From JAPKZH01 sp963715635 (GTDB lineage: Bacteria; Acidobacteriota; Aminicenantia; Aminicenantales; UBA4085): a DNA stretch of 64,000 nucleotides. The stretch lies in NCBI GenBank assembly GCA_963715635.1, contig OY970261.1, forward strand, positions 2,914,001 to 2,978,000, in the 5' to 3' direction. The translations under genes and the position numbers were made by a program. Shown here piece after piece: positions 15,401 to 24,590 of the stretch (its first letter is position 1; every line of letters starts with the position of its first letter). The notes beneath the pieces are model-generated. The model was not told the DNA's origin. It worked only from the letters and a program-made list of their open reading frames with translations, and ran no database searches.

Positions 15401-16561
15401 ATGAGCGAATTGATCTATCTCGATAATGCGGCAACCTCCTACCCCAAGCCGGAAGAAGTCTATGTCTTCATGGACCACTTTTACCGAAAATTTGGAGTGA
15501 ATCCGGGGCGCTCCGGTTACGACTTGTGCATGGAAGCCGGCGAGGTAGTGGAGGCCACGCGCAAAATGCTGACCCGATTCTTTAACGGACAGGACCCCAA
15601 CAGGCTGTGCTTTTCATACAACTCCACGGATGCCCTGAATCTGATCATCTTCGGGATTCTCAAGGACAACGATCATGCCCTGACGACGACTCTCGAACAC
15701 AACAGCGTCCTCAGACCTCTTTACCATCTTTTCCAAGACCGCGGCGTCAAGGTTGATTACATCCCGTTTGACCGGCAGGGTTTTGTGGATCCGGACGATT
15801 TTCGCAAAAAATTCAGGGACGACACGAAGCTCGTCATCGTGAATCACGCCTCCAATGTCATCGGGACCGTCCAGCCCATCGAAGCCATCGGCCGGTACTG
15901 CCGGGAACGAGGCATCCTATTTGTCATCGATGCCTCCCAATCGGCCGGAAAAATCCCCATTGATATCGAAAAATGCCATGTCGATATCGTGGCTTTTACC
16001 GGCCATAAATCGCTGATGGGGCCGACGGGCATAGGCGGCCTTTATGTGCGAGAAGGCGTAGAGATCCGGCTGACTCGGGCCGGGGGAACGGGCGTGCGCT
16101 CCAGCGTCCGCACTCATCTCGAGGAATACCCTTACAGGCTCGAATATGGAACGGTTAACGTTCTAGGCGTGGCCGGACTCCATGCCGGCCTTAAATGGGT
16201 CGAAGGCAAAGGTTTGAATAACATCTACGATCATGAGATGGAGCTCACCCGGCAGCTCGTGGATGGCCTGAAGTCTATCGATGGAGTGACTCTCTACTGC
16301 CAGGATGACCTTATCGACCATATCAGTGTGATGTGTTTTAATGTGGATGGGCTGGAAGCCCTTCATGTGGGGACTATGCTGGATGTTGACCACAACATCG
16401 CCAGCCGGACAGGTCTTCATTGCGCGCCGCTTATCCATGAGCAACTGGGAACAGACGCCATTCACGGCGCCGTCAGATTCGGAATCGGTCCCTTTAATAC
16501 AGCCGAGCATATCCAAATCGCTATCGATGCCGTCCGAGAGATCGCTCGACTGAAAAAGTAA
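15401..16561 (+). CDS. Cysteine desulfurase-family aminotransferase (class V, PLP)
   Basis: 386 residues from the second of two adjacent ATGs, which has better spacing to GAGG at 15391-15394. The N terminus LDNAATSYPKPEEV is typical. SHDA-like segments give PLP contacts (VIDASQSAGKIPID), and GHKSLMGPTGIGGLYV carries the PLP lysine (K203). RTGLHCAP contains the candidate persulfide cysteine (C341). Together this fits the group of class V enzymes often called cysteine desulfurase family protein rather than IscS/NifS. It probably releases sulfur from cysteine or a related thiol. A dsrC gene converges on it 84 bp away, which hints at a sulfur-relay role. Confidence 0.85.
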   Translation: MSELIYLDNAATSYPKPEEVYVFMDHFYRKFGVNPGRSGYDLCMEAGEVVEATRKMLTRFFNGQDPNRLCFSYNSTDALNLIIFGILKDNDHALTTTLEHNSVLRPLYHLFQDRGVKVDYIPFDRQGFVDPDDFRKKFRDDTKLVIVNHASNVIGTVQPIEAIGRYCRERGILFVIDASQSAGKIPIDIEKCHVDIVAFTGHKSLMGPTGIGGLYVREGVEIRLTRAGGTGVRSSVRTHLEEYPYRLEYGTVNVLGVAGLHAGLKWVEGKGLNNIYDHEMELTRQLVDGLKSIDGVTLYCQDDLIDHISVMCFNVDGLEALHVGTMLDVDHNIASRTGLHCAPLIHEQLGTDAIHGAVRFGIGPFNTAEHIQIAIDAVREIARLKK

Positions 16562-16645
16562 TCTTTTTCCCCCCGTATAATTTTTTATTTTTGGCCGTCC
16601 CGCAAAGCGGCAGATCAACCGGGATGTGGTGTTGAACGTTTGATT

Positions 16646-16966
16646 TCAGACGCACCCATCCGGTTTGGGTAATCCCGCCAGCTTGCAGGCTCCTTTCGCC
16701 GGCCCTGAAGGGAAAAGCTCATAGATATGTTTCAGCGTGAATCCCGTCGTCTGGCAGATCTTCCTGACCATGGGCGCCAGTTGTTTTTCTAAATAATAGT
16801 CCCGGATATATTTGATGATCTTCCAATGCTCTTCGCTAAGACTATCAATCCCTTCCTCCTGCTTAGCCAAGAACTTAGCCACGTCCTCATCCCATTCTTC
16901 GGGACGGAGGAGAAAGCCTTCCTGGTTGAGTTCGATCTTTTTATCCTTGACTTCCAAGATAGACAT
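16646..16966 (-). CDS. dsrC: DsrC/TusE family sulfur-relay protein (DsrC type)
   Basis: 106 residues from the ATG at 16966 (AGAGGAGC upstream). The body WDEDVAKFLAKQEEGIDSLSEEHWKIIKYIRDYY matches the DsrC fold. The C-terminal arm GACKLAGLPKPDGCV carries both conserved cysteines, one eleven residues before the end and one penultimate. TusE proteins keep only the penultimate cysteine, so this is a true DsrC type able to form the intramolecular disulfide or trisulfide. No dsrAB, tusBCD or sat/apr genes are in the window. The gene is minus strand and starts 35 bp after the frameshifted C69 gene. It converges on the cysteine desulfurase-family gene. Confidence 0.93.
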   Translation of the reverse strand: MSILEVKDKKIELNQEGFLLRPEEWDEDVAKFLAKQEEGIDSLSEEHWKIIKYIRDYYLEKQLAPMVRKICQTTGFTLKHIYELFPSGPAKGACKLAGLPKPDGCV

Positions 16967-17000
16967 GATGCTCCTCTTTCTATAACGCTGCGGAAACTTC

Positions 17001-18702
17001 TTACAGGCCGCCCCGCAAGAACATCCAGAACTTGTCGCCAAGCTCCTGGTATTTGTTAATGGCGGACCGGGCGAAGTCATTGGTGTATTTTGTCAGGTAG
17101 GCGTTCGGCTTGAAAGGCTCTGTGTCGGGGCTCTTGCTGTTTAGGAGCTCGAGATATTTTTTCTCGACCTGGGGAAGCTCGGCAAAGGCCAATTCTTCAT
17201 ATTCCCTGACAGTGTCTTCCATAATCTTCTGCGTGGATCCCCATTTGATCGTGGCTAACCGGTTGGCGCGCCGGAACGCCCAGGCTGCAGAATCCATCCG
17301 GAACCGGTGCTGGGCGCAAATCTCGAAGCTCGGCGGAAGCTCGGTCACTCCGGCGAAAATCGGAATGCGCGCGCTGAGGCCGGCATTGTCGAAGGCGAAC
17401 CAGCAGACCGTGCCGACCGCAGGCGGCAGCCAGCTCCGGCATTGAAGGACGGTGGCATACGCACAGCCGCTGATGGCGATCGGCCGAAACATCGGAACGA
17501 TCCCGGGCTTGATCGCCTGCAAGAGTTGAATCAATTCGCCCGACATCCAGGGCTGGGCCAGAGGGCTCTTGATCATCTCTGGAGGCGGCGGGGCCGCCCC
17601 TTCCACCGGAGCCGCGCCGGGCCGGCCCATCTGCCGCCGCGGAACCATCAGGTTCTTAGTCATATCGTACTCCGTGCCGGCATACGTTTCGCGGTACATT
17701 TTGAACATGTCGCGGACCGAGACCTTCTTATCCGGCTTGACCGAGAAAGGCAGTTCGGGCAAGTCCATTGTCAGCTTGAGCGAGGGCGCGAGCGTATTGA
17801 AGACATAGAATTCACGAATTGAATACGGCTTGCGGCCGCTCTTGGGTTCGAGCCCATAGACTTTCCAGAACTTGAACGGTTCGCCGCTCTTGGGGTCCCA
17901 CCAGCCCATGTCCTGGGCGACCTTATAGATGTTATCCGAGGCCATGTATTGGTCGGGGTCTTTGAGGTTGATCTCGCCGATACGGGGGATATTCGCCGAG
18001 ATGCCGATCTGGTCGTCGGGGATGCGGACCGCGGCCCAGACGCCGCCTTTCTCAAGAGGACCGGCGCCCATATACTCGCAATGCCAGACCTCTTTAGCGT
18101 CGGCGATCGTGATGCACTCGCCGCTATCGCCGTAGCCGTACTGTTTGATCGAGCTCGCCGCCGAGCTTGATCGCCTCCCGGGCCGTTTTGCACCGCTCGA
18201 GCATCAGCCGCTCGATTTCCTCAATCATGAACACGCCTTCTTGGTTGTAGAGCTCTCTGCGGCCGCCGAATGTCGTTTCGCCGATGGCCAGGCCAGCCTC
18301 ATTCATGCAGGGGTAGGCCGTGTTCAAGAAGGCGAAGGTCTCCTCGACATCGGGGATTTCACCCTTTTGGATCATTCCTCTTAGGTCCGGCGGCGTTTCC
18401 GTATGCATTTTCCCGGAATAGATCTTTGTTTTGGAGCCCGCCGGGTGCTTGGCGTGGGGCACAATGTTGAGCCACATCCGATAATTGCCGTCGCAGGTGT
18501 GGGCGGTCATGACCGAGCCGTCCACCGAGGCCAGGCGGCCGACCTGAATGCTCGTGCAGCTATCGGGGTCGGCCTGCCCCTGCGGAAACGGTTGAAACTC
18601 TTCTTGGGGGCGCTGGGCATAAATTAACAAAAGCCCAGAGACCAGGATGACCGTCAGCAGGGCCAAACGGCCAAGCCAATTCTTACGGAATGCGATTTTC
18701 AT
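17001..18702 (-). pseudogene. C69-family dipeptidase with a single-base frameshift
   Basis: The start is ATG at 18702 (GAAGGAGTT upstream). A signal peptide is followed by DSCTSIQVGRLASVDGSVMTAHTCDGNY; C49 is the expected N-terminal nucleophile after processing. The frame ends at 18124, but another frame continues at once with YGYGDSGE, ADAKEVWHCEYMGAGPL and so on to 17001, matching the intact paralogue at 42104-43873. Deleting one base (an extra G near 18150, in the run reading GAGCTCGATC on the coding strand) restores one frame of about 567 codons. Either a recent inactivating mutation or a sequencing/assembly error. The rest of the frame has no further damage, which favours error or very recent loss. 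The function if intact would be extracytoplasmic dipeptide cleavage. Confidence 0.88.
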
Positions 18703-18955
18703 AGGATAACTCCTTCTCATGGATGTTTTTTAATTATTTATAATGACCTGTAGCCTGTCAACCGTTTTTCTAGTCCAAGACTGGATCCCAAGTTCGTTTA
18801 AGAAGCAATGCGTCTCGATGAACGATTATTAGAAAAGAACGCCCGTCGAGAGTCTGCCGATCGGCTCGGGCTGGGCGGGCCAGGTCGGCGGCATCCACAA
18901 TGCCATCGCCGCCTGGATGTGGGCAAAGAGGATTAAATAGGTCCTTGGCAAGACG

Positions 18956-19609
18956 CTATTTTTTCTCTTCTTTGATAGCCTTCAAGCCTTCGAGTCTCTC
19001 TTTATACTGTTTTTCGTTAACGATGGCGTACGTCTGGAGCTTATTCTGCTTTTCAAGCTCACCCAAATACCTGTTTCCTTGAAAAGTCGCCGGATTCAGC
19101 ACCCAAGAATTGGGCTTGGAAAAGGTGAATATATAGTTGACAAGGAATTTGTCATACGGGAAGGTCCAGACCTCAGCTAAGTTGGCTCCGACGTCTTCAC
19201 CGGACCGATCATCGACGACAGCGGCACCACCGCGGCCCGCGACGACCCGCATCGCCCAGGCATCATTCTGCTTATAATCAATCTGGGCCGGGCTCCCGTT
19301 CAGCAGATACACCCGAGCCCTGTCCGTGTTCCAAGGCTGCTTGAAATTCTCTTTCTTGAAATTCTTGGTGATATAGTCGATTCTGTTATCGAATTCCTGC
19401 TTGGACACCGGCGCCCGAACTTCCCAAAATAGCGCCTGAAATTCGAGCTTGGCCGCCGGAATCAGGCTTTTATACGCCGCGCGCTCGAAATCCTGCATGA
19501 TGAAATAGTGCTGGGCGAACCAAGAGTCTTTGGATGGAGAAAACTGAATCCCACAGCCTGCCAAAAGAAAAACAATAAAAGCCAATACAGCCATTTTTTT
19601 AAAATGCAT
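18956..19609 (-). CDS. GWxTD-domain lipoprotein
   Basis: 217 residues from the ATG at 19609, with AGGAGG seven bases upstream. Signal peptide with lipobox LLAGC (mature Cys near residue 19). The middle has FDNRIDYITKNF and TDRARVYLLNGSP, then AEVWTFPYDKF, the three blocks that mark GWxTD-domain proteins; here the first block reads WNTD rather than GWxTD. The family is found in Bacteroidota, Acidobacteriota and relatives, is exported, and has no known activity. The gene follows an outer-membrane barrel gene by 26 bp on the same strand, so the two probably work together at the cell envelope. Confidence 0.7.
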   Translation of the reverse strand: MHFKKMAVLAFIVFLLAGCGIQFSPSKDSWFAQHYFIMQDFERAAYKSLIPAAKLEFQALFWEVRAPVSKQEFDNRIDYITKNFKKENFKQPWNTDRARVYLLNGSPAQIDYKQNDAWAMRVVAGRGGAAVVDDRSGEDVGANLAEVWTFPYDKFLVNYIFTFSKPNSWVLNPATFQGNRYLGELEKQNKLQTYAIVNEKQYKERLEGLKAIKEEKK

Positions 19610-19635
19610 CGAAGCCTCCTCCCTGATGATCTTCA

Positions 19636-20691
19636 TTATAAACCAAAATAGATCCGGAGGGACAGGGTTACGCCCATCGTGTTGAGGTTGATCTTGGCTT
19701 GTCTCGCATTTTTATTGTAGGGCTCGTCGGGCTTATTCTGCCAGATGAACATCTGTCCAAAATATTTGTCCAGGGCATCGGCATAGCTGTCATAGTACCA
19801 CAACGGCCCGGACTCGCTGTAATTCTCCTGGGTCGTCTCATCAGAAACCCATCCCTCCGCTTCGTTCCATTCTCTTTTGCGCGCTGTATAAGTCTCTTTG
19901 TAGTCCCCGCTCCAGCCGCTAAAATCGGCGAGCCGGCCGAACAATTCCAGGCCGAGCGACACGTGGGACATCAGCTTGACCTCCAGGCCCAGCCCGCCGT
20001 TGAGCCCCCACGCGTTTTTTTTGTCTGGCTTCGCATTTTCGACCACATCGTCTTTTTCCGTGATCTCGTCCGAGGTATTATAAAAAATCGTGGAACTTGT
20101 CGAGAGGGTATTCGTGGCCTCATAGCCGAATGCATGGGTCAGCTTGGCAAAATAGTACGCGCCTCCGGCATAAGCATAAATATTGAAAGCGCCTGAAGGG
20201 AAATTCACATACAAGTTGAGCGTGACCGGCGTGGCCGTGATTTTGTACTCCCGCTGATAACTGACATTGTCTTCCATCGAATAGGTCCCGAACCAGACGC
20301 TGCCCTCCGTTTTATAATTGTGCCCATAATCGCTTTTGAGGTTGACGGAAAGATAGCCCGCGCCGACACCGATGCCGAAATTCTTGTTGATGTGATAGAT
20401 CAATTCGGCGTTAAAATTGGGCGTCCGGGACAATTTTTTCCAGTTCACCCAAGTCTTCGTATAATCCGGATCGTTCTTCAATTCCTGGTAATAGGCATTC
20501 CTGGCCAGCCGCAAATTCTCCAGGTCTCCGCCTCCATCCAGGAAAAAGCCCATGCCGCCGCCGAGCTTCAGGCTGAAACCACGCCCGGAAGCCTGGGGCT
20601 GGGCGGCCTCTCCCCTCGTCGCTAAAAGTCCCAGCCAACAGACCACGAGGAAAACGATAATGACGAACCTTCGTCTATTCATTTTTTTCAT
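19636..20691 (-). CDS. Outer-membrane beta-barrel protein
   Basis: About 351 residues; several starts lie close together and ATG 20691 has AAGGA at the best distance. Signal peptide ending in RGEAAQ. The mature part begins FSLKLGGGMGFFLDGGG and continues as alternating polar/hydrophobic strands with many Tyr, Phe and Gly residues. Examples are FGIGVGAGYLSVNLKSDYG, FNIYAYAGGAYYFAKLTHAFGY and VSLGLELFGRLADFSGWSGDY. The end is VTLSLRIYFGL, an aromatic-rich last strand as in Bam substrates. Probably an 8- to 12-strand barrel of the OmpW/OmpA-like superfamily; no peptidoglycan-binding domain. Ligand unknown. Forms an operon with the GWxTD lipoprotein. Confidence 0.75.
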   Translation of the reverse strand: MKKMNRRRFVIIVFLVVCWLGLLATRGEAAQPQASGRGFSLKLGGGMGFFLDGGGDLENLRLARNAYYQELKNDPDYTKTWVNWKKLSRTPNFNAELIYHINKNFGIGVGAGYLSVNLKSDYGHNYKTEGSVWFGTYSMEDNVSYQREYKITATPVTLNLYVNFPSGAFNIYAYAGGAYYFAKLTHAFGYEATNTLSTSSTIFYNTSDEITEKDDVVENAKPDKKNAWGLNGGLGLEVKLMSHVSLGLELFGRLADFSGWSGDYKETYTARKREWNEAEGWVSDETTQENYSESGPLWYYDSYADALDKYFGQMFIWQNKPDEPYNKNARQAKINLNTMGVTLSLRIYFGL

Positions 20692-20802
20692 ATCCATGTC
20701 CTTTATTAAGTATTGCTCTGATGTTCTATGGGTTTTCGTATCACAAAGAAAACGAAAAAGCAAGGCAACGGCTGGCAACGACCTTCGGCCCGGCGCGTTC
20801 TC

Positions 20803-21339
20803 TCAGCGGTCTGCGCAGCTTTGGTCCGTTCGCTGCAGCTGGCTGACATCAAAGCCTTTTTGGGCGATGCGTTTGACAATGTCCTGGTAAAGGCCTTCAT
20901 CCATTTTAGTCGTGCGGCAGAGGATCCATAGGTATTTTCGGTCGGGCGCACCCACGACGGCATAGCTGTAATCCTGGGCCAGGTCGATAATCCAGTAGTT
21001 TCCGCGAAAGGGCCAGAAAAATTGGACCTTGAGCTTAGCGTTATTGCTCCCTTCGACGATAAAGGCCTTGCCTTTCGCCACCGACATCTTGCCGGTCGGG
21101 CTGTCTTTTCGGCAGGAATTGATGACTCTGACATAGCCTTTGTCCGTGAGCCCGTATTCGGCTGTCGTGCAATGACAGCCTTTCTCAAAGCGTTGGGGGA
21201 AGGCGGCAATTTCATACCATTTTCCTACATATTTCTGGAGGTCTACGCTAGGCACAGTCTCCAGAGGCTGGGTTTGGGCCGAAGACCTCGCCAAGCCGAC
21301 GAGAAACAACACAACACAATACACACCTATGAACTTCAT
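20803..21339 (-). CDS. Bacterial lipocalin (Blc-like)
   Basis: 178 residues. Signal peptide (cleavage near ARSSAQ) without a convincing lipobox, so it is probably soluble in the periplasm rather than a lipoprotein like E. coli Blc. Lipocalin motif 1 is VGKWYEIAAFPQRFEKG. The central strands contain GNYWIIDLAQDYSYAVVGAPDRKYLWILCRT, the strong signature of the Blc/apolipoprotein D group. The last 30 residues form the C-terminal helix. Expected role: binding of lysophospholipids or fatty acids in envelope maintenance. Divergent from the phosphatase gene at 21415. Confidence 0.93.
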   Translation of the reverse strand: MKFIGVYCVVLFLVGLARSSAQTQPLETVPSVDLQKYVGKWYEIAAFPQRFEKGCHCTTAEYGLTDKGYVRVINSCRKDSPTGKMSVAKGKAFIVEGSNNAKLKVQFFWPFRGNYWIIDLAQDYSYAVVGAPDRKYLWILCRTTKMDEGLYQDIVKRIAQKGFDVSQLQRTDQSCADR

Positions 21340-21414
21340 GCGCCTATTATCTCAAGAAGCGGCCGCCTTGACAATCCCTCCCCGGCCGGATATAAATCCC
21401 GGAGAAGCAATGCC

Positions 21415-21891
21415 GTGAAATACACGAAAGACCATCCCTTGAAAATTCTCTTCGTCTGCTTCGCCAATATGTGCCGGAGCCCCATAGCCGAGGTCATCGT
21501 TAAGAAGCGGCTGGGCGCAGCCGTCTATGTCGAAAGCGCGGGAATCGCGCCCCACGGAAACACGCCCTCTACTGAAGCCGTCGAGACCGTCCGTTCACTC
21601 TATGAGGTCGACATTTCCGGGCACCGGCCCAGGCACGTCGGCGAAGCCGATCTGAGCCGGTTCGATTACATCCTGGCCATGGATTCTTCGGTCTTCATGA
21701 GGCTTCAAGAGATGAGCGCGATTCCCAAAGACAAGTTGTTTGCCTGGGAAATCGACGACCCCTGCGGCAGAGGGATGGAGGCTTACAGGTTGGCCGCCCG
21801 AAACATCGAGTCCCATATCGAGCGATTTCTCCTTAACAGGGACATCGAAAGCCGGTATACTTCCCCATCGCGATCAAAAATCAAGCGCTAG
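21415..21891 (+). CDS. Low-molecular-weight protein-tyrosine phosphatase family
   Basis: 158 residues from a GTG at 21415 with GGAGAAG upstream; the family normally starts about eight residues before the active-site loop, as here. The P-loop is CFANMCRS (C15-x5-R21). The general acid is in EIDDP (D115); the usual tyrosines after this Asp are absent (DPCGRG), as in arsenate reductase-like and bacterial LMW phosphatases. Likely dephosphorylates protein phosphotyrosine or phospho-arginine; arsenate reductase is possible but the extra redox cysteine pair is not obvious. Heads a plus-strand run with the cysteine desulfurase-like and aldo/keto reductase genes. Confidence 0.85.
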   Translation: MKYTKDHPLKILFVCFANMCRSPIAEVIVKKRLGAAVYVESAGIAPHGNTPSTEAVETVRSLYEVDISGHRPRHVGEADLSRFDYILAMDSSVFMRLQEMSAIPKDKLFAWEIDDPCGRGMEAYRLAARNIESHIERFLLNRDIESRYTSPSRSKIKR

Positions 21892-21969
21892 GTCCTGCGA
21901 TGACGGCTCGACCGCACAAGCCTCGTTATCGCTATAAAAGAAATCGCCGGCGGCGGAGAGGAGTATGGC

Positions 21970-23229
21970 ATGGCCCTTGACCTGACAAAAATCCGAACCC
22001 AATTTCCCGCCCTGCACCAGCGGGGCATCTTTTTCGATAATCCCGGAGGCACTCAGGCCGCAAAAAACTGCTTAGACCGCATGTTGGATTACCTCATCGA
22101 GTCCAATGCCAACCACGACGGCGTCTTTCAAACGAGCCGTGAATCCGATGAGCTAATCGCCAAATCCCGGGCGGCGATGGCCGACTTTCTCAACGCCTCC
22201 CGTCCGGAAGAGATTGTCTTCGGCCAGAACATGACCAGCCTGACCTTTCATCTCAGCCGGTCGCTGGCCCGCCGGCTAAATCCAGGGGACGAAATTATCG
22301 TCACGCGTCTCGACCATGATGCCAACATCACCCCTTGGACGCTCATCGCCGAAGAGCGCGGCTGCAAGGTCCACTGGACAGATTTCCATCCCGAGAACGG
22401 CACGCTCGACCTCGAGGGCCTGAAAAAAGCGCTCGAGAGGAAGCCTCGGCTGGTGGCCGTTGGCTATGCTTCAAACTCTCTGGGAACAATCAATCCGGTC
22501 GCCCAAATCGTTCAAATGGCCCATCAGGCAGGCGCACTTGTGTTTATCGACGCCGTCCACTATGCGCCGCACGGGTTGATCGATGTCCGCCGGCTGGGCT
22601 GCGATTTCCTGGTATGCTCGGCCTACAAATTCTTCGGCCCCCACCTCGGAATTCTCTTCGGGCGCCATGAGCTGCTCGAGGAGCTCTTCGCTTACAAGAT
22701 CCGGCCTTCGCCCGACAACCTGCCCTGGAAATTCGAGACCGGCACCCAAAACCATGAAGGCATCGCAGGCCTGTTCGGCACCCTGGAATATTTGGAATGG
22801 CTGGGCACGCATTATGGAAAAGATTTTGCCAGCGAGCTGGCGAAAAATTACCAAGGCCGCGCCCTGCATCTCAAGCAGGCCATGGCCGCCATCCGGGATT
22901 ACGAATTCGGGCTCAGCCGGGCCATTCTCAAAATCCTCAAAGAAACCCCAGGACTTAAAATCTACGGATTGACGGACGCCGACCGCCTGGCCGATCGCGT
23001 TCCCACGTTTTCCTTCCGGCTGGACAAGTGGAGTCCGCGCCAGACCGCGGCCAAGCTTGACCAAGAAGGCATCTACGTCAGGGACGGCAATTATTATGCG
23101 CTCGAGGTCACCAAGGCGCTGGGCGTTGAAGAAACAGGCGGCATGGTCAGGGTTGGGGCGGTCCACTATAACACGCTGGAAGAGATCGAAAGGTTCGGAA
23201 AAGCCTTGGCCAAGATTGCTCGAAGCTAA
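21970..23229 (+). CDS. Cysteine desulfurase-like protein (VC1184/TIGR01976 type)
   Basis: 419 residues with GGAGAGGAG just before the ATG. PLP-fold class V features: FFDNPGGTQAA at the N terminus, VFGQNMTSLTFHLSRSLAR, TRLDHDANITPW, VFIDAVHYAPHGLIDVRRLGCDFLVCSAYKFFGPHLGILFG with the PLP lysine in the AYKFFGPH motif, and WKFETGTQNHEG. These blocks are diagnostic of the TIGR01976 subgroup, whose members are called desulfurase-like although the sulfur-accepting cysteine loop is not conserved. True substrate unknown. Two bp separate it from the aldo/keto reductase gene, so they are cotranscribed. Confidence 0.85.
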   Translation: MALDLTKIRTQFPALHQRGIFFDNPGGTQAAKNCLDRMLDYLIESNANHDGVFQTSRESDELIAKSRAAMADFLNASRPEEIVFGQNMTSLTFHLSRSLARRLNPGDEIIVTRLDHDANITPWTLIAEERGCKVHWTDFHPENGTLDLEGLKKALERKPRLVAVGYASNSLGTINPVAQIVQMAHQAGALVFIDAVHYAPHGLIDVRRLGCDFLVCSAYKFFGPHLGILFGRHELLEELFAYKIRPSPDNLPWKFETGTQNHEGIAGLFGTLEYLEWLGTHYGKDFASELAKNYQGRALHLKQAMAAIRDYEFGLSRAILKILKETPGLKIYGLTDADRLADRVPTFSFRLDKWSPRQTAAKLDQEGIYVRDGNYYALEVTKALGVEETGGMVRVGAVHYNTLEEIERFGKALAKIARS

Positions 23230-23230
23230 A

Positions 23231-24469
23231 ATGTCTGAAGACTCTCGTCATGGACCCTCCGGCAGACGGCAGTTCATGAAAAACCTGGCCGCCGGAGCGC
23301 TGGCTGTTGCCGCCCGGCTGCCCCAATCCGCCCTCCAAGCTCCCGTGCCAAATGAACGCACAAAAAAAGGCGATATGTTCTACCGCCGACTAGGCCGGAC
23401 GGGCTTCCTGATCTCGGAGATCTCGCTTGGCGGCAGCCCTCTCCCCGACTGGCCTCTTTTTCTGCAGATCATCGAACGGGGCGTCAATTACATCGACACA
23501 TCCCACACCTACAATAACGGCAACAGCGAGCGCCAGATCGGCCGCCTGTTCAAAGAGATCGGACGGGACAAAGTCTATGTCTCAACGAAATTTCACGTCG
23601 AGGGCAGGTACACCGAGAGGTCCATCATCATGTCCGTCGAAGGCAGCCTCCGCCGGCTGGGGACGGATGTCATCGACGTTCTGGCGATTCACGGGGCGGA
23701 AAACGAGGCCGACCTCACGGACGACCGAGTGCTCGGCGCTTTTGAGAAGCTCAAGAAGGATGGAAAATACAAATTCCGCGGCCTGTCCTGCCACACCAAC
23801 CACAACCGCGTGATCAAGACGGCCGTCGAAAGCGGCCATTACGACATGGTCCAACTGGGCTACAATGCCTTCGACATCCAGGAGGCGGAAACGAACGTTA
23901 AAACATACAAAGATTATCTCGGGCAAAGCGGCACCCGAGATCTTATCGCCCTGGCCAAGTCCAAGGATGTGGGCGTCACCGCCATGAAGACGCTGAAAGT
24001 GGGAGGCAGGCGCCAGGACTTGGAAAAATATAAAACAGGGACGACATCCATCTTTCAGGCCATGCTGAAATGGGTCCTGGACAACAAGGACTTGACCGCA
24101 GTTGTCACCGAAATCTTGAACTATGATCAACTCAAGGAGGACCTGGGCGTTGTCGGCAGCCCGATTTCCGCAGCCGAGAGGAGAACTCTCTACCAATATG
24201 TGGCCGAAAATGCCGGGGACTACTGCCACATGTGCGGGACCTGTCAAAAGACATGTCCTTCCGGAATCAGGACGACCGACATTCTGAGATACCTGGCCTA
24301 TGCAGAGGGCTACGGAAAGGTCGCCTCAGCAAAAGCGAAATATGCTCGATTAGGGCAAGAGCGCACGTCTTTGTCGTGCCGGAATTGCGGGACATGCGAT
24401 CAGACCTGCCCGTATGGTGTCGCTGTCCATGAAAAGATTGCCGAAGCCCATCGGATTCTCAGCGGCTAA
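23231..24469 (+). CDS. Tat-exported aldo/keto reductase with C-terminal ferredoxin motifs
   Basis: 412 residues from the ATG two bases after the previous stop. Twin-arginine signal GRRQFMKNLAAGALAVAA. The aldo/keto reductase barrel follows: RRLGRTGFLISEISLGG, YIDTSHTYNNGNSERQIG with the catalytic Asp/Tyr, KVYVSTKFHVE with the Lys, and LAIHGAE in place of the usual LxHxP. From about residue 332 come CHMCGTCQKTCP and from about 383 CRNCGTCDQTCP, two four-cysteine sets each able to bind a 4Fe-4S cluster. The fusion suggests electron delivery from ferredoxin-like carriers instead of NADPH alone. Tat export fits cofactor loading in the cytoplasm. Substrate unknown, probably a sugar-type carbonyl. 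Confidence 0.85.
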   Translation: MSEDSRHGPSGRRQFMKNLAAGALAVAARLPQSALQAPVPNERTKKGDMFYRRLGRTGFLISEISLGGSPLPDWPLFLQIIERGVNYIDTSHTYNNGNSERQIGRLFKEIGRDKVYVSTKFHVEGRYTERSIIMSVEGSLRRLGTDVIDVLAIHGAENEADLTDDRVLGAFEKLKKDGKYKFRGLSCHTNHNRVIKTAVESGHYDMVQLGYNAFDIQEAETNVKTYKDYLGQSGTRDLIALAKSKDVGVTAMKTLKVGGRRQDLEKYKTGTTSIFQAMLKWVLDNKDLTAVVTEILNYDQLKEDLGVVGSPISAAERRTLYQYVAENAGDYCHMCGTCQKTCPSGIRTTDILRYLAYAEGYGKVASAKAKYARLGQERTSLSCRNCGTCDQTCPYGVAVHEKIAEAHRILSG

Positions 24470-24590
24470 TACAAACGCATTTAACATGGCTGCATTGTCA
24501 TCGCGAGCGCAGTGTAGCGAACCGACAAGACTCCTTCTCCTTCGCTCATCCTTGGAGAGGGACTCATAGAATTCTTCGAGGAGGCTTTCC

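Noticed and set aside
16562..16645. Terminator between the desulfurase-family gene and dsrC
   Set aside because: Only a 4-bp stem (GCCG/CGGC) is visible near T-runs; too weak to annotate.
21415..21891. Longer start at 21022 for the phosphatase
   Set aside because: The extra 131 codons lie antisense to the lipocalin gene; the GTG at 21415 has a ribosome site and places the P-loop at the usual distance.
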